From positions 388,948 to 452,947 of the forward strand of contig NZ_JAMJPK010000004.1 in assembly GCF_023554995.1 (NCBI RefSeq): 64,000 bases of DNA, given 5' to 3'. Numbering within the stretch: the first letter of the stretch is position 1; every line of letters begins with the position of its first letter. This stretch comes from Halomonas gemina (GTDB lineage: Bacteria; Pseudomonadota; Gammaproteobacteria; Pseudomonadales; Halomonadaceae). Positions 30,973 through 41,100 of the stretch are shown piece after piece. The notes beneath the pieces are model-generated. The model was not told where the DNA came from. It did no database searches and worked only from the letters and a program-made list of their open reading frames with translations. A program made the position numbers and the translations under genes.

Positions 30973-31433
30973 CCCCGAGATCCCGCACCAACCAGCTGCT
31001 CTACCAGGCGGAGCTGCTGCTCGACCTGCCGGCCGGCGGCGACGAGCATGCCGAGGCTAGGCGCATGGCGGCGGAGGAGGGCAGCCTGGCGCTGGCCGAA
31101 CTGGCGCTGCAGTCGCTGCTGCGTGAGGTCACCGAGCACGCCCACCTGGAGCGCCACGACTGGCGCGAACTGCTCGGCGCCGAGGGCGCCGGCATTGCCG
31201 AACTGCATCGTCTGCGCGAGCTGGCCATGCGGGAAGGCAGCTGGCTGGCCTGGCTGGTCGGCAAGCTCGAGGCCCTGCATGGCAGCGACGGCGTGGCCAG
31301 GCGCAACACCGGCGCTGCCCGGGGATTGATCGCCGTGGGCAGCGGCGCGGCGCTGGGCGACGAGTTGCGCTGGTGCCTGGCCGAGGCCAAGGCCGAGATC
31401 GCCGCCCTGCGCGAGACCAGCGAGGAGTGGTAG
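30969..31433 (+). CDS. DUF6586 family protein
   Basis: A 154-residue, mostly helical cytoplasmic protein with an [12 protein letters not shown] start, like the small DUF6586 proteins found directly after topA in Pseudomonas and Halomonas. The family assignment rests on this position and the N-terminal pattern. GTG at 30969 overlaps the topA stop; the next gene starts on the last base of its own stop. No catalytic motif is visible and the function is unknown. Confidence 0.65.
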   Translation: MTPRSRTNQLLYQAELLLDLPAGGDEHAEARRMAAEEGSLALAELALQSLLREVTEHAHLERHDWRELLGAEGAGIAELHRLRELAMREGSWLAWLVGKLEALHGSDGVARRNTGAARGLIAVGSGAALGDELRWCLAEAKAEIAALRETSEEW

Positions 31434-31942
31434 TGCCGGCGGCTAATCAAACTTTGGGATCTGACCCCAAGGAAACGTTAGCCATCTTCGTCGATGTCCA
31501 GAACGTCTACTACACCACCCGCGAGGCGTTCGGTCGGCACTTCGACTACAACGCCTTCTGGGCGCGCTTTGCAGCCGGTCGCGAGGTGGTGGTGGCCAAC
31601 GCCTACGCGGTGGACCGCGGCGACCCCCGGCAGCGCCAGTTCCAGGCCATCCTGCGCGGCATCGGCTTTACCGTGAAGCTCAAGCCCTACATCCAGCGCC
31701 GTGACGGCTCGGCCAAGGGCGACTGGGACGTGGGCATCGCCCTGGATGCCATGGAGGCCGCGCCACTGGTCGACCGGGTGGTGCTGGTCTCGGGCGATGG
31801 CGACTTCGACCTGCTGGTCGAGCGTATGCGCGAGCGCTACGGGGTGGTGGTGGAGGTGGTCGGTGTGGAACGGCTGACGGCCGATTCGCTGATCCGCGCG
31901 GCCAGCCACTTCGTGCCCATCGAGGGGGAGCTGCTGCTCTAG
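31433..31942 (+). CDS. NYN domain / LabA-like putative RNase
   Basis: A 169-residue PIN-like protein of the NYN (LabA/DUF88) class. The acidic residues expected for metal-dependent RNA cleavage are present: FVDVQNVYYTT near the start, KGDWDVGIALDAM in the middle, and VSGDGDFDLLVERM. I chose GTG at 31433, with GAGGAG upstream and a one-base overlap with the previous stop. The first ~15 codons before LAIFVD are read from a palindromic repeat remnant, so the native start may have been lost or moved. Confidence 0.8.
   Translation: MPAANQTLGSDPKETLAIFVDVQNVYYTTREAFGRHFDYNAFWARFAAGREVVVANAYAVDRGDPRQRQFQAILRGIGFTVKLKPYIQRRDGSAKGDWDVGIALDAMEAAPLVDRVVLVSGDGDFDLLVERMRERYGVVVEVVGVERLTADSLIRAASHFVPIEGELLL
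31453..31481. repeat. Remnant of the GGGGTCAGACCC-type palindromic repeat
   Basis: The stretch TTTGGGATCTGACCCCAAGG followed by AAACGTTAG has the same blocks as the big hairpin before sthA (TTTGGGAT, CTGACCCCAA, GTTAGC). It lies at the 5' end of the NYN gene. Confidence 0.6.
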
Positions 31943-31952
31943 GCGGCGCCGG

Positions 31953-31981
31953 GTGTGAGCGGCGGCGATAACCGGTACAAT
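31953..31981 (+). promoter_or_regulatory. Candidate promoter of the ABC-F gene
   Basis: TACAAT at 31976-31981 is a good -10 box. GTGTGA at 31953 is a weak -35 at 17-bp spacing. It lies 35 bases before the start codon. Confidence 0.4.
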
Positions 31982-32016
31982 CGCGCCCTTTCTTCATGCA
32001 CTGACTGGACCCTTCA

Positions 32017-33609
<1,593 letters not shown>

Positions 33610-33667
33610 TCGGTGTTTTGCTGGAGGGGGCTCGAGGCTCCTCCTGCCATGCCCATATCTCCTCGCG

Positions 33668-33708
33668 TTGATATGCATCAAGCGTGATGGACGCGGCTTG
33701 GCTAGGAT
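33668..33708 (+). promoter_or_regulatory. Perfect FNR/Anr box with -10 at class II spacing
   Basis: TTGATATGCATCAA at 33668-33681 is an exact match to the FNR/Anr consensus TTGAT-N4-ATCAA. TAGGAT at 33703-33708 is a fair -10 box. A start site near 33715 puts the box centre at about -41, the position used by FNR-activated promoters. The first gene starts at 33759. Confidence 0.75.
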
Positions 33709-33758
33709 GAAGGCATGGACTATCCGCCCGTGTCAGGGCATCAGTGGGAGGAGCCGAA

Positions 33759-34223
33759 ATGCGCTTTCATCAAGTCAAGGAACTGGTCGCCTGGGCGGCC
33801 GACTACCACCGGGGGCTCGCCGAGCAGTATGACCAGCTGGCCGCCGGTGACGTGAGCGACCGGGTACGCATGGCCCTGGAGTACCTGGCCGAGCACGAGC
33901 GCAAGATGCAGACCGAGCTCGCCAACTATCTCGACGAAAAGAGCGAGCATCGCAAGGTGCTCGAGACCTGGTTCGACGACCCCACCGACTTTCCCCATGC
34001 GCCCACCCTCGATCGCCTCACCGAGTGTGTGTCCTGCGACAGCGTGCAAGACGTGCTGACCACGGCGCTGACGATGCACAGGACGCTTCAGGACCTGTAT
34101 GCTCATCGCATGGAGCGGGCATCCGCTGAGGCTGAGCGTGAGTTCTTCGCGTCGCTCTCCAGCGGACACGAGGCCGAGGTTCGCCGCCTGGCCCGCGATA
34201 TGCAACGACTCGAGGACTACTGA
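33759..34223 (+). CDS. Predicted four-helix protein under FNR/Anr control
   Basis: I cannot name the family of this 154-residue, helical protein. It is rich in Glu, His and Leu. Pairs such as YHRGLAEQYDQL, EYLAEHERKM and TMHRTLQDLY have the Glu/His spacing seen in ferritin-like or hemerythrin-like bundles. Residue CVSCD is a possible metal or redox site. There is no signal peptide. GGGAGGAG lies five bases before the ATG. It is the first of three closely packed genes behind a perfect FNR/Anr box, so expression should rise when oxygen is low. Confidence 0.6.
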   Translation: MRFHQVKELVAWAADYHRGLAEQYDQLAAGDVSDRVRMALEYLAEHERKMQTELANYLDEKSEHRKVLETWFDDPTDFPHAPTLDRLTECVSCDSVQDVLTTALTMHRTLQDLYAHRMERASAEAEREFFASLSSGHEAEVRRLARDMQRLEDY

Positions 34224-34233
34224 GGAGAAGGCG

Positions 34234-34656
34234 ATGTCGGATCAGATCCTGTCACTCAAGCTGCTGGGCTACTGGACGGACGAGCAGCTTGGCGAGATAC
34301 CCGACATATCGGGAATCTTCTGTGTCTATGCCGGCACGGCCGCAGATGATGGCGAGCCCGGCATCGAGCGGTTGCTCTATATCGGCGAATCCGGGGATGT
34401 GCGCCAGCGCATTCGCCATCACGAGCTGCGTGAGGCGTGGGCCAGCCGGCTGGAAGCAGGAGAGGTGCTCTGCTATAGCGTGGCGGCGGCAACCTATGTC
34501 TACCGTGAACGGCTCGAGGCGGCGCTGGTGAATGTCCACAAGCCGCCGCTGAACCGTGACTACATCGATCGCTTTCCCTTCGACACCACCGAGATGCACC
34601 TGCGCGGCCGCACCGACAAGCTGATGTCCCAGTTCATCGTCGAGCGTCGCGATTGA
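34234..34656 (+). CDS. GIY-YIG nuclease-like protein
   Basis: A 140-residue single-domain protein with a GIY-YIG fold pattern. GIFCVYAG stands for the GIY strand, LLYIGESGDVRQRIRHH carries YIG and the conserved Arg, and RLEAALVNVHKPPLN has the catalytic-type Glu followed by the usual KPxLN. The first motif is GIF instead of GIY, so the attacking Tyr is missing or replaced. It may bind rather than cut DNA. TGAGGAG precedes the ATG. It sits second in the FNR/Anr operon and overlaps the next gene by one base. Confidence 0.65.
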   Translation: MSDQILSLKLLGYWTDEQLGEIPDISGIFCVYAGTAADDGEPGIERLLYIGESGDVRQRIRHHELREAWASRLEAGEVLCYSVAAATYVYRERLEAALVNVHKPPLNRDYIDRFPFDTTEMHLRGRTDKLMSQFIVERRD

Positions 34657-35483
34657 TGGCCGAAGAACGGCAGCCGGCAGGGCGTCGGCTCCTGCCACGT
34701 CTCGAGGCCCTGCTGGCCGACCCGCCGGGGCCTGACGATGACACCCTGATGGCCCATGTGCTGCTCGAGGACCCGGTGGAATATGCCATTCCCGGCATCA
34801 ACCAGATCCAGGTGGACGCCGAGAACGGGCTGGACTTCGCCACCGGTACCCGCTCCACGCTGCGCCTGGACCCGGACTATGTGCTGATCGGCGAGATCCG
34901 TGATCCCGGCTCCGCCGCGGCCGCCGTCAGTGTGGCCGGCAGCGGTCGGTCGCTGATGGGTACACTGCACAGTCGCGATGCCGTGGGGGCTGTCTCCACA
35001 CTGCGACAACTGGAGTTAGAAGATGCCGAGATCAGCGCCACCCTCGGCCTGGTGATCGCCCAGCGTCTCGTTCGCCGGCTCTGCGAACACTGCCGTGAAC
35101 AGCGCCTGACACCGTCCCAGGATGCCCAGTGGCTCGTTCGCCGGCTCTGCGAACACTGCCGTGAACAGCGCCTGACACCGTCCCAGGATGCCCAGTGGCT
35201 CGAGGCGGTGGGGCTCGAGGTGCCCGAGCATGCGTGGGTACCGGTGGGGTGTGAGCATTGTGATGGCCTGGGCTACCGGGAGCGCACTGGCGTCTTCGAG
35301 ATCTGGCAGCCCACTCCGGAGGATCACGGCCTGTTGCTGCGCCATGCCGATGACGCCGTTTTGCGACGCAGCCTGCTGGAACGCGGTGAGACCCTGATGT
35401 TTGCCGATGGCCTGGCCAAGGCCAGCGCCGGCATCACCACCCTGCGCGAGGTCTTCCGGATGGGCGCCATCCTGCCCGCCTGA
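34656..35483 (+). pseudogene. GspE/PilB-type secretion ATPase remnant without Walker A
   Basis: The 275-codon frame matches only the C-terminal half of type II secretion or type IV pilus ATPases: EDPVEYAIPGINQIQVDAE, Walker B-like DYVLIGEIRD, TLHSRDA with the conserved His, and a CxxC zinc region (RRLCEHCREQ, then GCEHCDGLGYRERTG). The P-loop and N-terminal domains are absent; the first ~30 residues are unrelated or decayed. A 66-bp tandem duplication inserts an extra CEHC block. No pilus or secretion genes are nearby. It is probably a decaying fragment, though the frame is still open and it may be translated in the operon. Confidence 0.7.
35067..35198 (+). repeat. Perfect 66-bp tandem duplication inside the GspE-like remnant
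   Basis: Copies at 35067-35132 and 35133-35198 are identical and in frame (22 residues, starting LVRRLCEHC). CTCG occurs again at 35199, a four-base match at the junction. The lack of any difference between the copies points to a recent event, or to an assembly artefact. Confidence 0.9.
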
Positions 35484-35603
35484 TGACCCCGGATGGGGCC
35501 TGCCGGCTGTTATTGCTACCCCCCTGACAGGCGGGGGGCAATCCGGTATAACGGCGGTCAGTGCGAAGCCTTTCATTTCCTGCATGTTCCAGAGACATCA
35601 CCG

Positions 35604-36215
35604 ATGAAGCATCTCTCCCGTCGCCGCTTCGGCCTGCTGGCACTGAGTTCGCCCCTGCTGCTGCTGGCCCCGCCTGCGTCTGCCAGCCTGATGGACAGCC
35701 TGCTGTCCCGGGCCATCGTCCCTCGCCATGACGGCGAGCTGTGGGTGCTGGTCGAGGACCGCGAGGTGGCACTCAGCGTCTACCGGGGCAACCGGCTTGT
35801 CGAGCGCTTCGAGCCGATCTCCCTGGGCCGAGGGGGAGCCAGGCCACAGCGCAAGCGGGGCGACCGGGCCACGCCGCTCGGCGAGTTCCGGGTCAACCGC
35901 TTCAACCGCCGCAGCAAGTTCCACATCTTCATCGGCCTGGATTACCCCACGCCGACTCACGCCCGCATGGCGCTGGAGGCCGGGGTGTACAGCCAGCAGG
36001 ACTATGACGACTACTTTTCCTACTACCGTCGACACGGCTACCCGCCGCAGGATACGGTGCTCGGCGGCTTCATCGGCATCCATGGTGTCGGTAAGGGGGA
36101 TCTCGACATCCACCAGCGCTTCCACTGGACCGATGGCTGTGTGGCGGTGACCGACCCGCAGGTCGAACGGCTGTCGTCGTTGATCGACATTGGCACACGC
36201 GTCGTGATCCGCTAG
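35604..36215 (+). CDS. L,D-transpeptidase (YkuD) with Tat-like signal
   Basis: A 203-residue exported protein. The N-terminus MKHLSRRRFGLLALSS has the twin-arginine pattern, and the hydrophobic stretch ends near ASA. The YkuD domain has GFIGIHGVG and the catalytic TDGCVAV with His and Cys in place. Such enzymes cross-link peptidoglycan or attach lipoproteins to it. The next gene encodes an Lpp/OprI-type lipoprotein, a classical partner of L,D-transpeptidases. The start was placed at 35604 because the longer frame lacks a signal peptide. Confidence 0.85.
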   Translation: MKHLSRRRFGLLALSSPLLLLAPPASASLMDSLLSRAIVPRHDGELWVLVEDREVALSVYRGNRLVERFEPISLGRGGARPQRKRGDRATPLGEFRVNRFNRRSKFHIFIGLDYPTPTHARMALEAGVYSQQDYDDYFSYYRRHGYPPQDTVLGGFIGIHGVGKGDLDIHQRFHWTDGCVAVTDPQVERLSSLIDIGTRVVIR

Positions 36216-36246
36216 GCTTTACATGCGCTAGGGACGTTCTAAGCTA

Positions 36247-36273
36247 TGGACAATCGCCGCTGCTTATTATAAA
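36247..36273 (+). promoter_or_regulatory. Candidate promoter of the Lpp-like gene
   Basis: TGGACA at 36247-36252 and TATAAA at 36268-36273 are 15 bp apart. The region up to 36392 is a ~120-base leader with short inverted repeats (for example around GCTTCCGCAGGAAGC), as often seen for very abundant lipoprotein mRNAs. Confidence 0.4.
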
Positions 36274-36392
36274 ACAGCGTTTGACTCCTGTGCTTCGCAG
36301 CAGAAGTCGCTGCATTAAGGCCTGCTTCCGCAGGAAGCCTGATTTTCAGGCAACACCAACGCAGTACCCAAGGAAGACTCAAGGAGAACACC

Positions 36393-36656
36393 ATGACTCT
36401 GAAGACTACCCTGAAGCTGACCGCCGCTGCCGCCTCTCTGGCCGTTCTGGCCGGTTGTGCCTCCAACAGCGCTCTGGAAGAAGTCCGCATGACCGCCGAG
36501 TCTGCCCAGGCCGACGCTGCCGAAGCACGCAGCATCGCCACCCAGGCGCAGAACACTGCCAACCAGGCACAGCGCGACGCTCAGGCGGCCCTGCAGATGT
36601 CCGAGCAGAACCGCGAAGAGATGAACCGCATGTTCGAGCGTTCCATGCGCAAGTGA
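36393..36656 (+). CDS. Lpp/OprI-type major outer-membrane lipoprotein
   Basis: An 87-residue lipoprotein precursor with lipobox VLAGC (Cys24). The mature part is an Ala-rich coiled coil with seven-residue spacing (TAESAQADAAEARSIATQAQ and on), ending in RSMRK, where the last Lys could be joined to peptidoglycan. This is the alanine-zipper OprI form of Pseudomonas and Halomonas rather than E. coli Lpp. AAGGAGAACACC precedes the ATG, a strong ribosome site. A strong hairpin follows. Confidence 0.92.
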   Translation: MTLKTTLKLTAAAASLAVLAGCASNSALEEVRMTAESAQADAAEARSIATQAQNTANQAQRDAQAALQMSEQNREEMNRMFERSMRK

Positions 36657-36697
36657 TCGTTCTCCACCGCCCGGTAGGGCGGTAGTAGTACGTTCAA

Positions 36698-36733
36698 GAC
36701 AAGGGCCTCGCCGGTAACGGCGAGGCCCTTGTC
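36698..36733 (+). terminator. Hairpin terminator of the Lpp-like gene
   Basis: A perfect 16-bp stem (36698-36713 with 36718-36733) closed by a stable GTAA loop. The tail is not T-rich, so it may act as an mRNA 3' stabiliser as well. Confidence 0.75.
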
Positions 36734-36746
36734 ATTGGCGGATGTC

Positions 36747-36900
36747 GCTCCCACCACATGACATGTTGATGGCCCCGTGCCCTTGTGGGAGCGAACGGTT
36801 CGACGCTTCGACATGCTGCGCGATGGGGTGGCCACTTCTTCGCGATCTGAAGATCGCTCCCACAACATGATGTTGTGGGAGCACAGCTTGCTGCGCGATC
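36747..36900. repeat. REP-type palindromes (GTGGGAGC family) between lpp-like gene and ldt
   Basis: Four copies of GCTCCCAC / GTGGGAGC occur at 36747, 36785, 36856 and 36875. The last two form a perfect 12-bp hairpin (36856-36867 with 36871-36882, loop TGA). GCTGCGCGATC occurs twice as well. The pattern is like REP sequences of Pseudomonas and lies in a 258-base gap that ends with the stop codon of the convergent gene. Confidence 0.75.
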
Positions 36901-36914
36901 AGGCTAGCAGAGGC

Positions 36915-37961
36915 TCAGCTTTCCTCGGCCTGGCTCTCGCGGGACTCGGTATCGGCGGCAATCAGCTCCAGACGGTCCCAGAGCGTCTCGGGTACGGTGA
37001 CCTCCAGGGCCACGGGCATGCCCCGCGGGACCTCCACGACCTCGCGAAGACGGGCGTAGTCCACCGGGTAGTCGAGGCCGTCGGTCGCCGTGTCCACCTG
37101 GTCGAGGGCCTCGGTGATGCGCTGGATGGTGGTGCCGTCCTCCTCGTCCAGGTAGGGGTAGGCCTGGACGTGCAGGGTGCCGTTCGCCCAGCCGAGCTTG
37201 AGCGTCTCGTTGATCAGCGTGACCTGGGTACCGATGGGCAGGCGCGGGAAGAGGGCCTCGATGTCCTCGGGCAGCATGCGGATGCAGCCGTGGGTCACGC
37301 GCATGCCCACGCCCTCGGGGCGATTGGTGCCATGGATGAGGTAGCCGGGGATGCCCAGGCGCATCTTGCGCGTGCCCATCGGGTTGTCGGGGCCCGGTGG
37401 CACCACGCTGGGGAGAGGGTCGCCGGCCTCGGCATGCTCGCGACGGATCGATGCCGGCGGATACCAGGCCGGGTCCTTGACCTTTTCGGTGATGTGGGTA
37501 GTGCCCAGGGGGGTCTTCCAGTCCATGCGCCCGACGGCGATGGGATAGGTCTCGACGCGTTGCATCTCGCCCTCATCCGCCGGGGGATAGTAGTAGAGAC
37601 GCATCTCCGCCACGTTGACCACCAGGCCCTCGCGGGGCCCCTCGGGGAGGATGAAACGGCCGGGAATCACGACCTCGGTGCCTTCGAAGGGCGCCCAGAT
37701 ACTGATCTCCGGGTTGGCGCGCACCATCTCCTCGTAGCCGATGCCGTGCTCGTGGCCGATATCGATCAGGGTGTCGCCGCTCTCGGCGACGACGGTATAG
37801 ACCTCGCCGACCAGGTCCCCCTCCTCGGGAAGGGGGTAGTGGCCGCGGGGCCACTCCTCGGTGCTGGCATGGAGCGGCGTCGCCAGCGCGGCGCAAAGCC
37901 CCAGCGTCATGGCGAATCGGGCGGCGTGCCCGAGCGGGGAAGAGTGCTTCATCGACGTCAT
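36915..37961 (-). CDS. L,D-transpeptidase with LysM domain (ErfK/YbiS type)
   Basis: A 348-residue periplasmic enzyme: signal peptide (ending near LHAST), LysM peptidoglycan-binding motif (VYTVVAESGDTLIDIGHEHG and ISIWAPFEGTEVVIP), and a YkuD domain with HGTNRPEGVGMRVTHGCIRM, which holds the catalytic His and Cys. The layout is that of E. coli ErfK, YbiS and YcfS, which attach Lpp to peptidoglycan. The adjacent Lpp-like lipoprotein is the likely acceptor. Two starts are possible (37961 and 37952); 37961 has a GAG nearby. Confidence 0.9.
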   Translation of the reverse strand: MTSMKHSSPLGHAARFAMTLGLCAALATPLHASTEEWPRGHYPLPEEGDLVGEVYTVVAESGDTLIDIGHEHGIGYEEMVRANPEISIWAPFEGTEVVIPGRFILPEGPREGLVVNVAEMRLYYYPPADEGEMQRVETYPIAVGRMDWKTPLGTTHITEKVKDPAWYPPASIRREHAEAGDPLPSVVPPGPDNPMGTRKMRLGIPGYLIHGTNRPEGVGMRVTHGCIRMLPEDIEALFPRLPIGTQVTLINETLKLGWANGTLHVQAYPYLDEEDGTTIQRITEALDQVDTATDGLDYPVDYARLREVVEVPRGMPVALEVTVPETLWDRLELIAADTESRESQAEES

Positions 37962-38055
37962 GTTCTCGTGGTTGCCGTGGGTCGGGGGCTGCGATGGGCC
38001 CATCCTGGGCGTCCTGACCCTATAGTATCGCCCGGACGGGTAGACATCCGCCACT

Positions 38056-38095
38056 ACCCCGGTGCAATCCGTTGGGGGCTGACCCCGGTGCAATC
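38056..38095. repeat. Direct repeat ACCCCGGTGCAATC x2 with GGGGGCTGACCCC
   Basis: Two copies of ACCCCGGTGCAATC (38056-38069 and 38082-38095) flank a GGGGGCTGACCCC semi-palindrome between the ldt promoter side and the mfd stop. It resembles the GGGGTCAGACCC repeat family seen near 31.46 and 50.2 kb. Confidence 0.6.
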
Positions 38096-38105
38096 TTTCC
38101 GGCCC

Positions 38106-41100
38106 TTACGCCGCCTCGGCCTTGAGGTTGAGGGTGTCTAGGAGCTGTTCCACCGCCTGGAAGCGGGTCTCTGCCTTCTCCATTTCCGCCTCGAAGCGCA
38201 GCGTGTCGGCGCCATCCAGGCGATAGTGCTCGGGTGCCCGCTGAATCAGCTCCACCAGCACCAGCGGGTCGACGACAGTCTGGCCGGCGAAGATCACCCG
38301 ACCCTTCTCGGGGCCGGCCTCGAGGCGGGTGATGCCCAGCCGCTCGGCGCGCTGGCGCAGCTTGGTCTGGCGCAACAGCGTCTTGACCGGGTCCGGCAGC
38401 AGGCCGAAGCGGTCGATCATCTCCACCTGCAGTTCCTTGAGCTCGGCCTCGTCGGCCGCGCTGGCGATGCGCTTGTACATCACCAGGCGCTGCTGGACGT
38501 CGTGGAGGTAGTCGTCGGGAATCAGGGCCGGCAGGTTGAGGCTCACCTCGACCCCCTGGTCCAGCGGCGCCTCGATGTTGGGGGTGCGGCCCTCGCGGAT
38601 CGCCGTCACGGCGCGATCGAGCATCTGCATATAGAGGCCGTAGCCAACGGCCTCCATCTGCCCGCTCTGCTCCTCGCCGAGCAGCTCGCCGGCGCCGCGG
38701 ATCTCCATGTCGTGGCTGGCCAGGGTGAAGCCCGCGCCCAGGTCCTCGGCACCGGCGATGGCCTCCAGCCGCTTGACGGCATCCTTGCTCATCACCCTTG
38801 GCGGCGGGGCGAGCAGGTAGGCGTAGGCCTGGTGGTGGCTGCGCCCGACCCGGCCGCGCAGCTGGTGGAGCTGGGCCAGGCCGAACTTGTCGGCCCGCTC
38901 GATGACGATGGTATTGGCGCTGGGCACGTCGATGCCGGTCTCGATGATGGTCGAGCACACCAGCACGTTGAAGCGCTTGTGGTAGAAGTCGGACATCACC
39001 CGCTCCAGGGAGCGCTCCGGCAGCTGGCCGTGGGCGACGCCGACCCGGGCATCGGGCACCAGCTCGCGCACCTTCTCGGCGGCGGTCTCGATGGTCTTGA
39101 CCTCGTTGTGGAGGTAGTAGACCTGGCCGCCGCGCAGGATCTCGCGCAGGATCGCCTCCTTGATCACCGCCTCGTCACGCTGCTGGACGAAGGTCTTCAC
39201 CGACAGGCGCCGGGCCGGGGGCGTGGCGATGATCGACAGGTCGCGGATCCCGCTCATCGCCATGTTCAGCGTGCGCGGGATCGGCGTGGCGGTCATGGTC
39301 AGGATGTCCACCTCGGCCCGCAGGCTCTTGAGGCGCTCCTTCTGGGCCACGCCGAAGCGGTGCTCCTCGTCGATGATCAGCAGCCCCATGTGGGGAAGCT
39401 TCGTGCTCTTCGACAGTAGCTTGTGGGTGCCGATGACGATGTCCGCCTGGCCCTGTTCGATGCGCTTCAGCGACGCGGCCTGCCCCTTGCCCGCGGTGAA
39501 GCGCGAGATCAGCTCGATGTTCACCGCGGTGTCGGCGAAGCGGTCGCGGAAGTTCTCGTAGTGCTGGCGGGCGAGCAGGGTAGTGGGCACCAGCACCACC
39601 ACCTGGCGGCCGGAGTGCACGGCCAGGAAGGCCGCGCGCATGGCGACCTCGGTCTTGCCGAAGCCCACGTCGCCGCAGACGACCCGGTCCATGGGACGCG
39701 GGGCGGTCATGTCGCCGATCACGGCCTGGATGGCCGCTCGCTGGTCGGGGGTCTCCTCGAACGGGAAGCTGGCGGCGAAGCGGGCGTACTCCGCGTCGGG
39801 CGGGGCGCAGGCGAAGCCCTCCCGGGCCTCGCGACGGGCGTAGATGTCGAGCAGCTCGGCGGCGGTATCGCGGATCTTCTCGGCGGCGCGCCGCCGGGCC
39901 TTCTCCCACTGGTCCGAGCCCAGCCGATGCAGTGGCGCCAGCTCATCGTCGGCCCCGGCGTAGCGCGAGATCAGCTGCAGGCTGTCCACCGGCACGTAGA
40001 GGCGTGCCCCGTCGGCATACTCCAGGGTCACGAACTCGGCCGCCTGGCCACCGGCCTCGATCGTCTCGAGCCCCTTGTAGCGGCCCACGCCATGCGCCTG
40101 GTGGACCACCGGGGCGCCGGGGCGCAGCTCCGAGAGGTGGCGGATCGCCATCTCGTTGTCATCGGTGGCCCGCTCGCGACGGCGGCTCTGGCGGACCACC
40201 TCGCCGTAGAGCTCGGTCTCGCTGATCACCGCCAGGTCCGGGTCGGTCAGCCACAGGCCGGCATCGATCTCGCCCTCGGTGATCGCCAGGCGGTCGCCGC
40301 AGGCCAGGAAGGCTGGAAAGTCCTGCACATGGCGAAGATCGAGCCGCAGCGGCCCCAGGGTCTCCTCCAGGGCCTCTCGGCGGCCCCGCGATTCGGCGAC
40401 GAACAGCACCCGCGTGCTCGGGTGGTCGGCGAGGAAGTCCTCCAGGGCGGAAAGCGGCTGCTTCGCCCGGGCATTCACCGTCACCGTCGGCGGCGTGCGG
40501 GTGGCCGGCGCCACCGCATGCCGGTGGTCGGCATCGCCGGTCAGGGCCACCCGTGGGTGGCCCTTGATGGCGCCGAACGCCTCGGACACGGGCACGAAGG
40601 CGCGGTGGGGTGGCAGCAGCGGCCGGGTAGGATCGACCCCCAGGTTCTCGTAGCGGCTCTCGATGGCCGCCCAGTGATGCTCCGCGGCCTCGAACACCCC
40701 GGGCAGCATGGCGACCCGGGTGCCCTCGGCCAGGTGCTCGAAGAGCGTGGCGGTCCGTTCGAAGAACAGCGGCAGGTACTGCTCCAGGCCAGGCGAGGGA
40801 ATGCCCTTCAGCGCGTCCACATAGAGCGGGCACTGGCGCGGGTCGACGTCGAACAGGGTCTCGAAGCCCTCGCGGAAGCAGGCGATGGCGCTGCGCGAAA
40901 GCGAGTACTCGTGGGCGGGCAGCAGCTCGACCCGCGCGATCCTGTCGCGACTGCGCTGGGTGTCCGGGTCGAAGTGGCGCAGGGTGTCGATCTCGTCGTC
41001 GAACAGGTCGATGCGCAGCGGCGCCTCGGCGCCCATGGGGAAGAGGTCGATCAGCGCCCCGCGCAGGGCATATTCGCCGGGTTCATAGACCGTCTCCACG

